Origin: an uncultured Pseudomonadota bacterium
Lineage (GTDB): Bacteria > Pseudomonadota > Gammaproteobacteria > Steroidobacterales > Steroidobacteraceae
Length of the DNA stretch: 64,000 bases
Assembly: GCA_902826635.1 (NCBI GenBank)
Contig: CADEFQ010000001.1
Coordinates: 62,001-126,000 of the forward strand
Direction: 5' to 3'
Every line of letters starts with the position of its first letter. Position 1 is the stretch's first letter. The notes beneath the pieces are model-generated. The model was not told where the DNA came from. It was given only the letters and a program-made list of their open reading frames with translations, and did no database searches. This document shows positions 8,129 to 18,175 of the stretch, one piece after another. A program made the position numbers and the translations under genes.

Positions 8129-9847
8129 CTATCGCTTCGGCTTCGGGTGCGCGCGGCTGATGCGCAGCGGCTGCCCGAGCACCTTCACGGATTGCATCGC
8201 CTTCAGGATCTCCTTCGGCATGCCGGTTGGCAGGTCGACGAAGCTGTGCTCGCCGCGGATATCGACCCGCCCGATATGCTTGCCCGCAAGGCCCGCCTCG
8301 CTCGCGATCGCGCCCACGATGTTCGCCGGCTTCACGCCGTGCGAACGGCCCACCTCGACACGAAAAGTTTCCATCTCGACCGCCTCGTCGCGCCGCGACG
8401 CGCGCACCGGGCGATCATCCGACGCGTCCCGATCGCGCGGCGCATGCCGCTCGTGAGCCGCTCGCTCGCGCGGCTCGCGCCGCTCGCCCGCCTCGTGCCG
8501 CTCCGGCCGTTCGCGCGGCGCACGTTCCGGCGCCAGCAGCAGCGGCGTATCACCCTGCACGATCGCCACCAGCGCGGCGGCAATCTCGACTTCCGGCACG
8601 CCCTGTTCGCGCGCGTATTCCTCGACCAGCGCGCGATACGGAGTGCCGGCGCCGGCCGCGAACACCGCGCCGATCCGCTCCTTGAAGCGCGCGACGCGTT
8701 TCACGTTCACATCGTCGACGGTCGGCAGCGACATCGGCTCGATCGTCTGGCGCGTCGCGCGCTCGATCGCGCGCAACAGATTGCGTTCGCGCGGCGCGAT
8801 GAACAGGATTGCTTCGCCGCTGCGCCCGGCGCGCCCGGTGCGTCCGATACGGTGCACGTAGGATTCGGGGTCGGTGGGCACGTCGAAGTTCACGACATGA
8901 CCGATGCGTTCGACGTCGAGCCCGCGCGCGGCCACATCGGTCGCCACCACGATATCGAGTTCGCCCGACTTCAATTTCGCGACGATGCGCTCGCGCTGCA
9001 CCTGCGGCACGTCGCCGTTGAGCGCCGCCGCCGCAAATCCCCGCGCTTCGAGCCGCTCGGCAAGTTCCGCGGTCGCCTGCTTCGTGCGCGCGAAGACCAG
9101 CATGCCATCGAAGGGCTCGGCCTCGAGGATGCGGGTCAGCGCATCGAGCTTGTGCAGACCGCTCACCATCCAGTAGCGCTGGCGGATGTTGGTCGCCGTG
9201 GTCGTCTTGCTGCGGATCGTGACCTCGACCGGCGAACGCAGGTACTTCTGCGCGATGCGCCGGATCGGCGGCGGCATCGTCGCCGAAAAAAGCGCCACCT
9301 GCCGCGTCGGGGGCGTCTCGCCGAGGATCCATTCCACGTCGTCGATGAAACCCATGCGCAGCATTTCGTCCGCCTCGTCGAGCACGAGCGCGCGCAGCTC
9401 CCCGAGCGCGAGCGTGCCGCGCTTCATGTGGTCCATCACGCGCCCCGGCGTTCCGACGATCACGTGCGTGCCGCGCTTCAGCGCGTGCAGCTGCGGGCCG
9501 TAGCCCTGGCCACCGTAGATTGGCAGCACGTGGAAGCCCGGCATGTGCGCGGCATAGCGCTGGAAGGCTTCGGCCACCTGGATCGCAAGCTCACGCGTCG
9601 GCGCGAGCACCAGCACCTGCGGCGCGCGCTGCGCCAGGTCCATGCGCGACAGCAGCGGCAACGCGAATGCCGCCGTCTTGCCGGTGCCTGTTTGCGCTTG
9701 CCCCACCATGTCGCTCCCGGCGAGCAGCACCGGAATGGTCGCGGCCTGGATCGGCGATGGCGATTCATAGCCGACATCGGTCAGCGCCGCGAGCACCGGC
9801 TCCGACAGCGCGAGTTCACGAAACGTGCTCAAGGGGCTTTCCTTCAA
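8129..9847 (-). CDS. deaD: DEAD-box ATP-dependent RNA helicase
   Basis: 572 residues. All core motifs are present: Q motif near 30, AQTGTGKT (51-58), PTRELA (83-88), TPGR (133-136), DEAD (157-160), SAT and HRIGRTGRAGR. A charged linker rich in Arg, Glu and His (about 430-490) is followed by a DbpA/CsdA-type RNA-binding domain to the end. The family unwinds RNA in ribosome assembly, cold adaptation and mRNA decay. The start overlaps the stop of the NnrU gene by four bases (ATGA), so the two are translationally coupled. Confidence 0.93.
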   Translation of the reverse strand: MKESPLSTFRELALSEPVLAALTDVGYESPSPIQAATIPVLLAGSDMVGQAQTGTGKTAAFALPLLSRMDLAQRAPQVLVLAPTRELAIQVAEAFQRYAAHMPGFHVLPIYGGQGYGPQLHALKRGTHVIVGTPGRVMDHMKRGTLALGELRALVLDEADEMLRMGFIDDVEWILGETPPTRQVALFSATMPPPIRRIAQKYLRSPVEVTIRSKTTTATNIRQRYWMVSGLHKLDALTRILEAEPFDGMLVFARTKQATAELAERLEARGFAAAALNGDVPQVQRERIVAKLKSGELDIVVATDVAARGLDVERIGHVVNFDVPTDPESYVHRIGRTGRAGRSGEAILFIAPRERNLLRAIERATRQTIEPMSLPTVDDVNVKRVARFKERIGAVFAAGAGTPYRALVEEYAREQGVPEVEIAAALVAIVQGDTPLLLAPERAPRERPERHEAGERREPRERAAHERHAPRDRDASDDRPVRASRRDEAVEMETFRVEVGRSHGVKPANIVGAIASEAGLAGKHIGRVDIRGEHSFVDLPTGMPKEILKAMQSVKVLGQPLRISRAHPKPKR

Positions 9848-10416
9848 GGCGCCACCGGCACACCGATCCAGCGTACGTGCAGGTAGACGGCAAACACGAC
9901 GTACGCCGCGAGACCCAGCACGATCGCGATGAGGTCATTCCAGCGGCCGGCCGGCGCGGAAGGAATCGGGCGCTGGGCGCGCTGTTTGAACGAGATGCGA
10001 TCGAATACCGCCCACGCGAGCAGGCTGCCGAACAGCACGACGTCGGCCAGCGTGCCGTTTGCGAACAGGTGAGCCGTCGCCCACAGCTTCACCGCGACCA
10101 GCATCGGATGCTTCAGCTTCGCCTTGATGCGGCCGGGCATATACGCCGCGAACAGGAGCGGAAACACCGGCAGCATCAGCAGCGCCGCGAGTTGCCGCAT
10201 CCACGGGGCCGGCTGGTACAGGAAGACGGGCTGCTGGCGTGCAAGCCCATAGCCCCAGATCAACAGCACGAAACCGGCGATCGAAACGATCGAGTACAGC
10301 GCCCGCCAGCCGGAGCCGCCGAGACTCGCCGCCATGCGGTCCCGCCCTGCCGGCGCGATAATGGAGATGGAGTGCATCCCCAGAAAGACGATCAAGCCAA
10401 TCACGAGCCATGTCAT
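9844..10416 (-). CDS. NnrU-family integral membrane protein
   Basis: 190 residues with five or six membrane segments. The conserved features are an N-terminal LVIGLIVFLGMHS, the GWRALYSIVS stretch and KHPMLVAVKLWATAHLFANG in the middle. NnrU-family proteins were named from nitrite and nitric-oxide metabolism loci, but most have no proven function and nothing nearby suggests denitrification. It overlaps deaD downstream by four bases, and its first seven bases overlap the divergent methyltransferase start. Confidence 0.85.
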   Translation of the reverse strand: MTWLVIGLIVFLGMHSISIIAPAGRDRMAASLGGSGWRALYSIVSIAGFVLLIWGYGLARQQPVFLYQPAPWMRQLAALLMLPVFPLLFAAYMPGRIKAKLKHPMLVAVKLWATAHLFANGTLADVVLFGSLLAWAVFDRISFKQRAQRPIPSAPAGRWNDLIAIVLGLAAYVVFAVYLHVRWIGVPVAP

Positions 10417-11045
10417 CAGAATCTCCCCCTGTCCGCGACCCAGCGCATCCTACTCCCGAATCAGCCGCCAGCGAGCGCAATAAGCGCCCCATCCTCGAGG
10501 TGATCCGCCCTGCGTTCGCGCGAGCGCGGCGCGTACTTGAAATCGGCAGCGGCACCGGCCAGCACGCGGTGTTTTTCGCGCGCGCACTGCCACACCTCCT
10601 GTGGCAGCCGAGCGATCGCACCGAATGGCTCGCCACACTGCGCGCCCGCATTGCCGGGGAAGGACCGGCGAATCTCGCCGCACCGATCGAACTGGACGTC
10701 TCGATGGCGCCGTGGCCGATCGTCAGCGCGGACGCGATCTTTTCCGCAAACACCCTGCACATCATGGCCTGGCACGACGTCGAAGCGTTCTTCGCCGGAG
10801 CCGGGCGCACGCTGGCAGAAGGCGCGCACCGCACGCTCGCGGTGTACGGACCCTTCAAGTATCGGGGCGCATTCACGACGCCGAGCAACGCCGCCTTCGA
10901 CGCGAGTCTCAAGGCGCGCGATCCGGCCAGCGGCATTCGGGATTTCGAGGCGGTCGATGCGCTTGCCCGCGCGCGGGGTTTCGCGCTCTCAGCGGATCAC
11001 GCGATGCCGGCCAACAATCAGCTGCTCGTCTGGGTCCCCGCGTGA
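10410..11045 (+). CDS. SAM-dependent methyltransferase, DUF938 family
   Basis: 211 residues. The SAM-binding motif [16 protein letters not shown] lies at about 42-57. The family-typical parts [16 protein letters not shown] and [20 protein letters not shown] follow, as does [22 protein letters not shown]938 members are full-length class I methyltransferases with no settled substrate. Its 3' end overlaps the convergent TerC-family gene by 28 bases. Confidence 0.88.
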   Translation: MSSESPPVRDPAHPTPESAASERNKRPILEVIRPAFARARRVLEIGSGTGQHAVFFARALPHLLWQPSDRTEWLATLRARIAGEGPANLAAPIELDVSMAPWPIVSADAIFSANTLHIMAWHDVEAFFAGAGRTLAEGAHRTLAVYGPFKYRGAFTTPSNAAFDASLKARDPASGIRDFEAVDALARARGFALSADHAMPANNQLLVWVPA

Positions 11046-11794
11046 TCGCGGTTTGACTGCAGGCGGCGTCGCTGCGCGCGACGCGCGAGCATGTTGAGCC
11101 CCTCGATGAGCGCCGAGAACGCCATCGCCGCGTACACATAGCCACGCGGGATGTGCGCGCCGAAGCCGTCCGCGATCAGCGTCATGCCGATCATCATCAG
11201 GAAGCCGAGCGCCAGCATGACGATCGTCGGGTTCGCGTGGATGAACTTCGCGAGCGGATCGGCCGCGAGCAACATCGCGACGACCGCGACGATGACCGCG
11301 ATTACCATGATCGGGATGTGCTCGGTCATGCCGACGGCCGTGATGATGCTGTCGAGCGAGAACACGATGTCGAGCAGCAGGATCTGAGCGATCGCGGACG
11401 AAAACCCGATCGTCGCCTGCTGGCCGACGAGCACGTGCGGCGCCGCTTCCGGATCGACGCTCTGGTGGATTTCGGTGGTGGCTTTCCACACGAGGAACAG
11501 GCCGCCGGCGATCAGGATCAGGTCGCGCCACGAGAAGCCGTGCCCGAAGGCTTCGAACAGCGGCGTCGTGAGGCGCACGATGATCGCGATCGTGCCGAGC
11601 AGCGCGAGCCGCAGGATCAGAGCCAGCGCAATGCCGATGCGCCGCGCGCGGCTGCGGTGCTCTTCCGGCAGTTTGTTGGTGAGGATCGAGATGAAGATCA
11701 GGTTGTCGATGCCCAGCACCACCTCCATCGCGATGAGCGTGGCGAGGGCCGCCCAGGCGGCGGGTTGCGACAACAGTGCGAGGATCTCGTCCAT
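11018..11794 (-). CDS. TerC-family integral membrane protein
   Basis: 258 residues with seven to eight membrane segments. The family-defining acidic membrane motifs are present: [16 protein letters not shown] near the N-terminus and [16 protein letters not shown] in the middle, the latter with two Asp in the membrane. TerC relatives are linked to tellurite resistance and to manganese export; the exact substrate here is not determined by sequence. It is 14 bases from the VanZ-like gene and may be co-transcribed with it. Confidence 0.88.
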   Translation of the reverse strand: MDEILALLSQPAAWAALATLIAMEVVLGIDNLIFISILTNKLPEEHRSRARRIGIALALILRLALLGTIAIIVRLTTPLFEAFGHGFSWRDLILIAGGLFLVWKATTEIHQSVDPEAAPHVLVGQQATIGFSSAIAQILLLDIVFSLDSIITAVGMTEHIPIMVIAVIVAVVAMLLAADPLAKFIHANPTIVMLALGFLMMIGMTLIADGFGAHIPRGYVYAAMAFSALIEGLNMLARRAQRRRLQSNRDHAGTQTSS

Positions 11795-11808
11795 GGGTGT
11801 CTAGCGTA

Positions 11809-12705
11809 TCAGGGCGCGCGCTCGAGGCGCAGGCTATCGATATCGAACGAGGCACCGCGCGAGCCCGGCGAGAGGAAGACCACGACGCGCGTGATGTGCG
11901 AGAGGTCGAGCGCCCGCCCGCGCGGCCCCTGCGCGATTTCGTTGACCGGAATTCGCCACTGCAATCCGCTGCCGGCTGGAATCAGGCGCTCGCGATTGAA
12001 TCGGTCCTCGTATTCGGTGTCACGCGGCAGGTCATCGATGCGCACGTTGAGTGCGATGGGCGACGCGCCCGGATTCGACAGCACGACGACGAGCGCCTCG
12101 AACCCGCGCCAGTCCGGCGGCGGCTCGCGGATCGAGATGCCGGCGTAGGAATCGCCCGTCGCGATAAAGCGGGCGCGGGATCGGCCCGGCAGGCGCGCGA
12201 GCTCGCCGTCCGTCGTGCGCTCGAGAAAGACCCGCCAGGTCGCGCGCGAGGCATCCCATACGACCTGCGGATGCAACCCGCGCTGCACGTACGCCCAGCC
12301 GACGAATGCGCCAGGCGCCAGCCCCACGGCGAGCAGTACGACCGCCGGGACGAGCCACCGCAGGCGACGTCGCCGGATCGCAAACCATGCGAGCCCGCCG
12401 ATCACGGCGCCCAGCAGGTCGCGCCCGACGTCCCCGATCGAGGCCACCTCGATCGCCTGCGCGCCGGCGAAGTACGGCTGGGCGAGCTCCGTTCCAACCC
12501 CCAACAGCGCCACCATCGCAAGAAGCGCGAGAAAGCCCCACCGGTGTGGCGTGGCAAGCCCGCACAGCAGTGCCCCGACAAGCGCGAATACCAGCACGTG
12601 CGCCGCATCGTGCAGCGCGGCGAGCAGCACCGTGGCCTCGAGCACCGGGGGCGCCACCACGAAGGCCAGCAGCAGGACGATGACGCAGACAGCAGCGGCG
12701 CGCAT
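11809..12705 (-). CDS. VanZ-like membrane protein with a C-terminal extracytoplasmic domain
   Basis: 298 residues from ATG 12705; a longer frame to 13200 is only the shadow of nikR. The first ~115 residues hold four membrane segments with the VanZ-like pattern (HDAAHVLVFALVGAL, then GTELAQPYF and GDVGRDLLGAVIGGL). Another segment follows, then about 160 residues resembling a carbohydrate-binding beta-sandwich (FNRERLIPAGSGLQWRIPVNEI, LDLSHITRVVVFL). VanZ-type N-termini occur in polysaccharide and glycopeptide contexts. The function is unproven. Confidence 0.75.
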   Translation of the reverse strand: MRAAAVCVIVLLLAFVVAPPVLEATVLLAALHDAAHVLVFALVGALLCGLATPHRWGFLALLAMVALLGVGTELAQPYFAGAQAIEVASIGDVGRDLLGAVIGGLAWFAIRRRRLRWLVPAVVLLAVGLAPGAFVGWAYVQRGLHPQVVWDASRATWRVFLERTTDGELARLPGRSRARFIATGDSYAGISIREPPPDWRGFEALVVVLSNPGASPIALNVRIDDLPRDTEYEDRFNRERLIPAGSGLQWRIPVNEIAQGPRGRALDLSHITRVVVFLSPGSRGASFDIDSLRLERAP

Positions 12706-12735
12706 GGGTGGATCAGTATGCAATAAACTCGCGGC

Positions 12736-13194
12736 ATGCAACGCGTCACCATCTCCCTCGACGACGATCTCGCCACGGCCTTCGACAAACTGATCGCGCA
12801 GCGCGGCTACGAAAACCGCAGCGAAGCGGTACGCGACCTCATCCGCCGGCATCTCGACCGGGAAGCGCAACAGCGCGCGCCGCGCGGCCACTGTGTCGCC
12901 AGTCTTTCGTATGTCTACAACCACCACGCACGCGACCTCGCGGAGCGGCTGGCCGAGCGCCAGCACGCGCACCACAACCTCGTGGTCGCGACCATGCACG
13001 TGCACCTCGATCACGAGAATTGCCTCGAGAATGCCGTGTTGCAGGGCCCCGTCAGCGCCGTGCGCGAACTTGCCGCGAGCCTCACCGCCGAGCCCGGAGT
13101 GCGGCACGGGAGCCTCAATCTCGTCGCGGTCGAGCACACCGACCACCACGCGCACGGCCACGGCGCCCATCGCCACATGAAGCCTAAGTATTGA
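12736..13194 (+). CDS. nikR: Nickel-responsive transcriptional regulator
   Basis: 152 residues. An N-terminal ribbon-helix-helix (MQRVTISLDDDLATAFDKLI) binds DNA. The C-terminal ACT-like domain holds the nickel ligands H77, H88, H90 and C96, matching E. coli H76, H87, H89 and C95. A His-rich tail (HTDHHAHGHGAHRH) extends beyond the usual end and may bind more nickel. A NikR-type operator lies 14 bases past the stop, in front of a nickel permease gene, so the regulator probably controls that gene and perhaps itself. Confidence 0.95.
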   Translation: MQRVTISLDDDLATAFDKLIAQRGYENRSEAVRDLIRRHLDREAQQRAPRGHCVASLSYVYNHHARDLAERLAERQHAHHNLVVATMHVHLDHENCLENAVLQGPVSAVRELAASLTAEPGVRHGSLNLVAVEHTDHHAHGHGAHRHMKPKY

Positions 13195-13207
13195 CCGCAA
13201 CGGCCTT

Positions 13208-13234
13208 GTATGACGATTTCTCCAATCGTCATAC
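13208..13234 (+). promoter_or_regulatory. NikR operator
   Basis: A perfect 11-base inverted repeat: GTATGACGATT at 13208-13218 and AATCGTCATAC at 13224-13234, five bases apart. It contains the known NikR half-sites GTATGA and TCATAC, here 15 bases apart rather than the 16 of the E. coli nik operator. It lies between nikR and the permease start. Confidence 0.9.
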
Positions 13235-13244
13235 TCGGCTCGCC

Positions 13245-14051
13245 ATGGAACACCTGCCCGCGTCCTTCGGCGGCCTCGCGGTCGTCGCCTTCCTGCTCGG
13301 CCTGAAGCACGGCTTCGACGCCGACCATCTCGCCACGATCGACGGCCTGACCCGCGTCAACACGCGCGCCGGGCGCGCGTTCGCGCGCTACTGCGGCGCA
13401 CTGTTTTCGCTGGGGCACGGCGCCGTCGTCGTTGCGATCGCGCTGCTGGTCAGTTCGGCCGTGACTCGCTGGCAGACGCCCGCCTGGCTCGAAACCACCG
13501 GCGTCACGATTTCGATTTTCTTCCTGACGCTGCTCGGTGTCCTGAACCTGCGCGCCGTGTGGCGCGCGGCGCCCGACGAAGTCGTCGCGCCGATCGGCCT
13601 CAAGGGCCGTTATCTCGGGGCTCTCGGCCGCGCGAGGAACCCGTTCGTGGTCGCCTTCGTCGGCGCGCTCTTCGCGCTTTCCTTCGACACGATCAGCCAG
13701 GCGGCCTTCTTCGCACTCGCGGCCGGGCAGTTCGGCGGCGCCCTCTACGCAGCCTCGCTCGGCCTGCTGTTCGTGCTGGGCATGCTCGTGACGGATGGCG
13801 CCAATGGCTTGTGGATTTCGCGCCTGATCGTGCGCGCGGATGAAACCGCGCGCATCGCGTCACGCGTGATGGGCCTTGCGGTTGGCTTCGTGAGCCTGCT
13901 GGTGGCAGCGTTCAGCGCCGCGAAACTGCTGCTGCCGCGGATCGACAGCTGGGCCGACGGCAAGGAACTGCTTTTCGGGGCCCTCGTCGTTGCAATCGTG
14001 CTCACCGCGTTCCTGTGGGGCCGCTCAACGGCCAGGCTCGCCACGGAATGA
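13245..14051 (+). CDS. Nickel/cobalt transporter, NiCoT family
   Basis: 268 residues from ATG 13245. An earlier in-frame start at 13191 is rejected because it would put the NikR operator inside the coding region. Signature motifs: LGLKHGFDADHLATIDGLTR (the H-x4-D-H nickel site in the second helix), SLGHGAVVV and FALSFDTISQAAFFA. About eight membrane segments. The family imports Ni2+ (or Co2+) at the inner membrane. NikR with bound nickel should shut it off. No nickel enzyme gene is in the window. Confidence 0.9.
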   Translation: MEHLPASFGGLAVVAFLLGLKHGFDADHLATIDGLTRVNTRAGRAFARYCGALFSLGHGAVVVAIALLVSSAVTRWQTPAWLETTGVTISIFFLTLLGVLNLRAVWRAAPDEVVAPIGLKGRYLGALGRARNPFVVAFVGALFALSFDTISQAAFFALAAGQFGGALYAASLGLLFVLGMLVTDGANGLWISRLIVRADETARIASRVMGLAVGFVSLLVAAFSAAKLLLPRIDSWADGKELLFGALVVAIVLTAFLWGRSTARLATE

Positions 14052-14072
14052 ACCGGGGTGCTTCGGGCCGTC

Positions 14073-15479
14073 TCAGTGATCCGCCGCGACCGCGCCGAGC
14101 TTCGCCATCTCCCCGAGCACCTCTTCCGTCTTCGCCTGCATCAGCGCCGCGTCACCGCGACTCTCGACGTTGAGGCGGATCAGCGGTTCGGTGTTGGAGG
14201 TGCGCAGGTTCATGCGCCAGCGATCGAACTCGAGCGAAAGGCCGTCGGTGAAGTCGGTCGAGACCGCCTTCGGCTCGTAGCGCGCGCGGATCGCGGCGAT
14301 CGTCGCGGCGCCGTCCGGCACGCGGCGGTTGATCTCGCCGCTCACGGGAAAGAGGCGCATGCGCTCGCCGACGAGCTGTGACAACGACTTCCCGGTCTCG
14401 CACATCACCTGCAGTACCACGAGCCACGGGATCATGCCGCTGTCGCAATAGGAAAAGTCGCGGAAATAATGGTGCGCGCTCATCTCGCCGCCGTAGATGC
14501 CGTCGACCTCGCGCATCACCTGCTTGATGAACGCATGCCCCGACTTCGAGAGCACCGCCTTGCCGCCGTGGCGCGCGACGACGTCGAGCGTGTTCCAGGT
14601 GAGCCGCGGGTCGTGCACGATGCGCCCGCCCTTCTCGCGCTTCAGGAACACCTCGGCGAGCAGCCCGACGAGGTAGTAACCCTCGATGAAAGTGCCCTGT
14701 TCGTCGAAGAAGAAGCAGCGGTCGTAGTCACCGTCCCAGGCGATCCCCACGTCGGCGCCGCTGCGGCGAATCGTCTCGATCGTCTGCGCGCGATTCGCTT
14801 CGATCATCGGATTTGGCACGCCGTTCGGAAACGAGCCGTCCGGCGCGTTATTCAGCTTCACGAACTCGAATGGCAGGTGCGGCTCGAGCTGATTGACGAT
14901 GAGGCCCGCACCGCCGTTGCCGGCATTGACGACGACCTTGAGCTTGCGCAGCTTCGCGCGATCGACATACCCGAGGATGTGCTCGAGATACTTCGCGCCG
15001 GTCGCAAGCGCATGGCGCTGGCCGACCCGCTGCCCGCTCGCCGAATACCCGGTGCCCGGCGCCCGTTTTTCGGTTGTTTGCGCCGCGATCCAGTCGCGCA
15101 TTTCGAATAGACCGGTGTCGCCGCTGATCGGCCGCGAGCCCTCGCGCACGAACTTCATGCCGTTGTAGTCGGGCGGATTGTGGCTCGCCGTGACCATGAT
15201 GCCGCCGTCCATCTTCTCGGCGAAGGTCGCGTAGTACACGCCCTCGGTGCCGCAGAGGCCGATGTCGTACACGTCGACGCCGCTCTCTAGCAGCCCCGCC
15301 GTGAGCGCCTGAACGAGTTCGTCGCTCGAATGGCGGATGTCGCGACCGACGATCACCTTCTTCGGCTGCACGAAGTCCGCGTACGCGCGACCAATGGTGC
15401 GCGCGAGATCGACGTTGATCTCATCGGGAATCCGGCCGCGGACGTCGTAGGCTTTGAAGGCTTTGAGGTTCATGTTCAT
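14073..15479 (-). CDS. manB: Phosphomannomutase (CpsG/ManB type)
   Basis: 468 residues. Motifs: the phosphoserine loop TASHNP (97-102, catalytic Ser99), the metal loop DGDYDRC, GEMSAHHYFRDF for sugar recognition and the C-terminal phosphate-binding RTSNTEP. The enzyme converts mannose 6-phosphate to mannose 1-phosphate. The N-terminus (KAYDVRGRIP, GRAYADF, ISGDTGLFEMRDW) is closest to CpsG of colanic acid loci rather than AlgC. ManC at 16637 takes the product to GDP-mannose. The start may be M1 or M3. Confidence 0.92.
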   Translation of the reverse strand: MNMNLKAFKAYDVRGRIPDEINVDLARTIGRAYADFVQPKKVIVGRDIRHSSDELVQALTAGLLESGVDVYDIGLCGTEGVYYATFAEKMDGGIMVTASHNPPDYNGMKFVREGSRPISGDTGLFEMRDWIAAQTTEKRAPGTGYSASGQRVGQRHALATGAKYLEHILGYVDRAKLRKLKVVVNAGNGGAGLIVNQLEPHLPFEFVKLNNAPDGSFPNGVPNPMIEANRAQTIETIRRSGADVGIAWDGDYDRCFFFDEQGTFIEGYYLVGLLAEVFLKREKGGRIVHDPRLTWNTLDVVARHGGKAVLSKSGHAFIKQVMREVDGIYGGEMSAHHYFRDFSYCDSGMIPWLVVLQVMCETGKSLSQLVGERMRLFPVSGEINRRVPDGAATIAAIRARYEPKAVSTDFTDGLSLEFDRWRMNLRTSNTEPLIRLNVESRGDAALMQAKTEEVLGEMAKLGAVAADH

Positions 15480-15539
15480 TCCCGGATTGCTTGCGAACAG
15501 GCGCGCAATGCCCGATGACGTGCCGCCTATGGTACAGCG

Positions 15540-16640
15540 CTACGCCTTGACGCCGCTGCGCCGCTTCAGGCTTGCGACGGCGCGCGACGCGGCGCGCCCA
15601 TCCCAAAGATCGGGCACGTGGCCCGAACGACCATGCTTCGCGAGTGCCGCGTCGAGCGCACCGACGAGCGAACCCGGCGTGACGAGCTGGTTCGAGCCCT
15701 CGGTCACGGTCACGGGTCGTTCGGTGTTCTCGCGCAGCGTGAGACACGGAATACCGAGGTAAGTCGTCTCTTCCTGCACGCCGCCCGAATCGGTGACCAC
15801 GACGCGCGCGCCGGTGACGAGGTTCATGAACTGGATGTAGCCGAGTGGGTCGACCGCGCGGATCGCGCCGCTGCCCGTCAGGCGCTCCATCAGGCCGAAT
15901 TCCTGCAGCTTCTTGCGCGTGCGCGGGTGCACGGCAAAGACGAGCGGCACGCGTTGCGACACCGCGAGCAGCGACTCGACCAGCGGCGCGAGCGCCTCGC
16001 GCGTGTCGACATTCGATGGCCGGTGCAGCGTGACGACGCCGTAGGACTGCGGCGCAAGGCCCAACCCGCCGCGCGTCGCATCCGCTTCGATCACGCCGCG
16101 CAGCATCTCGTAGCTGTCGATCATGATGTTGCCGATGCACTCGATGCGCTCAGCCGGGACGCCCTCGCGCTTGAGGTTCTCATCGCCATCGCGCGACGGT
16201 GTCCACAGCACATCTGCAATGGAATCGGTGACGAGCCGGTTGATCTCCTCCGGCATGCGCCGGTCGCGGCTGCGCAGCCCCGCCTCGAGGTGCACCACGG
16301 GAATCCAGAGCTTCGCGCCCACCATCGCGCAGGCGGCGGTCGAGTTCACGTCGCCCACCACCACGATCCAGTCGGGCTTGTCGGCGAGCGCCACCTTCTC
16401 GTACGCGATCATCACGCCGCCCGTCTGCTCGGCGTGCGAGCCGCTGCCGATCTCGAGGTGGAAATGCGGCTTCGGCATCGCAAGATCGCGGAAGAACGCA
16501 TCCGACATGTTCGGGTCGTAGTGCTGGCCGGTGTGCACAATCGACACGCAGCACCAGGATTCCTTCGACAGGGCATGGTAGAGCGGCGCGATCTTCATGA
16601 AATTCGGGCGCGCCGCGGCGATCAGGTGGATGTTCTTCAT
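15540..16640 (-). CDS. wecB: UDP-N-acetylglucosamine 2-epimerase
   Basis: 366 residues from ATG 16640, which overlaps the manC stop by four bases. Motifs: [64 protein letters not shown] and [29 protein letters not shown]. It makes UDP-ManNAc. The usual next step, oxidation to UDP-ManNAcA, could be done by the dehydrogenase at 49944. A second family member (fnlC, 24336) serves the L-FucNAc pathway. Confidence 0.93.
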   Translation of the reverse strand: MKNIHLIAAARPNFMKIAPLYHALSKESWCCVSIVHTGQHYDPNMSDAFFRDLAMPKPHFHLEIGSGSHAEQTGGVMIAYEKVALADKPDWIVVVGDVNSTAACAMVGAKLWIPVVHLEAGLRSRDRRMPEEINRLVTDSIADVLWTPSRDGDENLKREGVPAERIECIGNIMIDSYEMLRGVIEADATRGGLGLAPQSYGVVTLHRPSNVDTREALAPLVESLLAVSQRVPLVFAVHPRTRKKLQEFGLMERLTGSGAIRAVDPLGYIQFMNLVTGARVVVTDSGGVQEETTYLGIPCLTLRENTERPVTVTEGSNQLVTPGSLVGALDAALAKHGRSGHVPDLWDGRAASRAVASLKRRSGVKA

Positions 16641-18043
16641 CGGCCGTAGATGTCCTCGAAGCGCACGATATCGTCCTCGCCCAGGTAACTGCCCGACTGC
16701 ACCTCGATCATGTGCAGCATGATCTTGCCCGGGTTCTCGATGCGGTGCTTCGTGCCGATCGGGATATAGGTGCTCTGGTTCTCCTCGAGCAGGAACAACT
16801 CCTCGCCGCGCGTGATGCGCGCGGTGCCCGAGACCACGATCCAGTGCTCGGCGCGATGGTGGTGCATCTGCAGCGACATCGACGCGCCCGGATTCACCGA
16901 CAGGCGCTTGACCTGGTAGCGCTCGCCGTTCTCGATGCTGTCGTAACTGCCCCAGGGGCGATAGACCTCGCGATGGAGCGAGTGCTCGTAGCGGCCGTCC
17001 TTTTTCAGGCGCTCGACGACCTTCTTGACGTCCTGCACGCGGTCCTTGGGAGCCACGAGCACCGCGTCCTTCGTCTCGACGACCACGTGGTCTCGCAGGC
17101 CCACCGTGGCGACGAGGCGGCTCTCGGCGAAGAGATAATTGCCGCTCGAGTCCTCCGCGATCACGTCGCCCTGCGAAACGTTGCCCGCGCGGTCGCGGTC
17201 GATCGCCTCGTAAAGCGCCGACCACGAGCCGACATCGCTCCAGCCCGCGTCGAGCGGCACGACCACGGCGTCGTCGGTCTTTTCCATCACGGCGTAGTCG
17301 ATCGAATCGCTGCGGCAGGCCGCGAAGGCCTGCGCGTCGATGCGCGTGAAGTCGAGGTCGCGCTTCGCTGCCGCGAGCGAAGCGGCGCAGGCCGCCGCGA
17401 TGTCCGGCGCGTGCTTGCGCAGTTCCTCGAGGTAGCGCGATGCCCGGAACACGAACATGCCACTGTTCCAGAGATAGTTGCCCGATTTCAGGTACTGCTC
17501 GGCGACCGCCTTCGCGGGCTTTTCCACGAAGGCCGCGATGCGCGCAGCGCCCGCGAGCGGCGCGCCACGCTGGATGTAGCCGTAGCCCGTTTCCGACGCC
17601 GTCGGCACCACGCCGAAAGTCACGAGATGACCGAGCCCCGCGGCCGCGACGGCCGTCTGGATCGCCTTGTGAAACGCCGGCACGTTGCGGATGACATGAT
17701 CGGCTGGCAGCACGAGCAGGATCGGATCGGCGCCCGGCAGCGACTCGAGCGCCACCTGCGCGGCGAGCGCGATCGCAGGGGCCGTGTTGCGCCCCGCCGG
17801 CTCGAGCAGGATCGCGCGCGGCGCGGCCTCGATCTTGCGCAACTGCTCGGCCACCATGAAGCGGTGCGCCTCGTTGCAGACGACGATCGGGCCCGCGGCG
17901 CCCGTGCCCTTCAGCCGGGCCGTGGTGGCCTGGAGCATCGTCTGCTCGCCGACCAAGGGCAGCAGCTGCTTGGGGTAAAGCTCGCGCGACAGCGGCCACA
18001 GGCGCGTTCCGGCGCCACCGGAGAGAATCACGGGAATCAGCAC
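16637..18043 (-). CDS. manC: Mannose-1-phosphate guanylyltransferase / mannose-6-phosphate isomerase
   Basis: 468 residues, the bifunctional type II length. The nucleotidyltransferase has [18 protein letters not shown] (9-26), the HVIRN...AF part and FVEKP. The C-terminal cupin isomerase has [20 protein letters not shown] and [15 protein letters not shown]. It makes GDP-mannose and interconverts fructose and mannose 6-phosphate. It forms an operon with wecB (four-base overlap) and manB. Confidence 0.95.
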   Translation of the reverse strand: MLIPVILSGGAGTRLWPLSRELYPKQLLPLVGEQTMLQATTARLKGTGAAGPIVVCNEAHRFMVAEQLRKIEAAPRAILLEPAGRNTAPAIALAAQVALESLPGADPILLVLPADHVIRNVPAFHKAIQTAVAAAGLGHLVTFGVVPTASETGYGYIQRGAPLAGAARIAAFVEKPAKAVAEQYLKSGNYLWNSGMFVFRASRYLEELRKHAPDIAAACAASLAAAKRDLDFTRIDAQAFAACRSDSIDYAVMEKTDDAVVVPLDAGWSDVGSWSALYEAIDRDRAGNVSQGDVIAEDSSGNYLFAESRLVATVGLRDHVVVETKDAVLVAPKDRVQDVKKVVERLKKDGRYEHSLHREVYRPWGSYDSIENGERYQVKRLSVNPGASMSLQMHHHRAEHWIVVSGTARITRGEELFLLEENQSTYIPIGTKHRIENPGKIMLHMIEVQSGSYLGEDDIVRFEDIYGR

Positions 18044-18137
18044 GGAAATCCTTCTTTTTCAGCCGTTTCCGGGGCCGCATGATACGGGAGCTTCGGAAGT
18101 GATTGGGCAAGTGGTTCTCAAATGTTCCAATACAGAT

Positions 18138-18174
18138 TTGACTACGTGTAGCACAATATGTATACGTGTAGCAC
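18138..18174 (+). promoter_or_regulatory. vapBC promoter with two direct repeats (probable VapB operator)
   Basis: TTGACT (18138-18143) and TATACG (18161-18166) lie 17 bases apart. A perfect 12-base repeat TACGTGTAGCAC occurs twice (18143-18154 and 18163-18174), 20 bases apart, covering the -35 to +1 region. The spacing of about two helical turns fits cooperative binding by an autoregulating antitoxin. The predicted transcription start falls within about three bases of the vapB ATG. Confidence 0.65.
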
Positions 18175-18175
18175 C

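Noticed and set aside
8147..9886. 579-codon open frame on the + strand
   Set aside because: It is the antisense of deaD, rich in Arg and His, with no recognisable motif.
18158..18175. Upstream ATG for vapB
   Set aside because: It precedes the -10 box of the best promoter and would add residues that do not match the antitoxin family.
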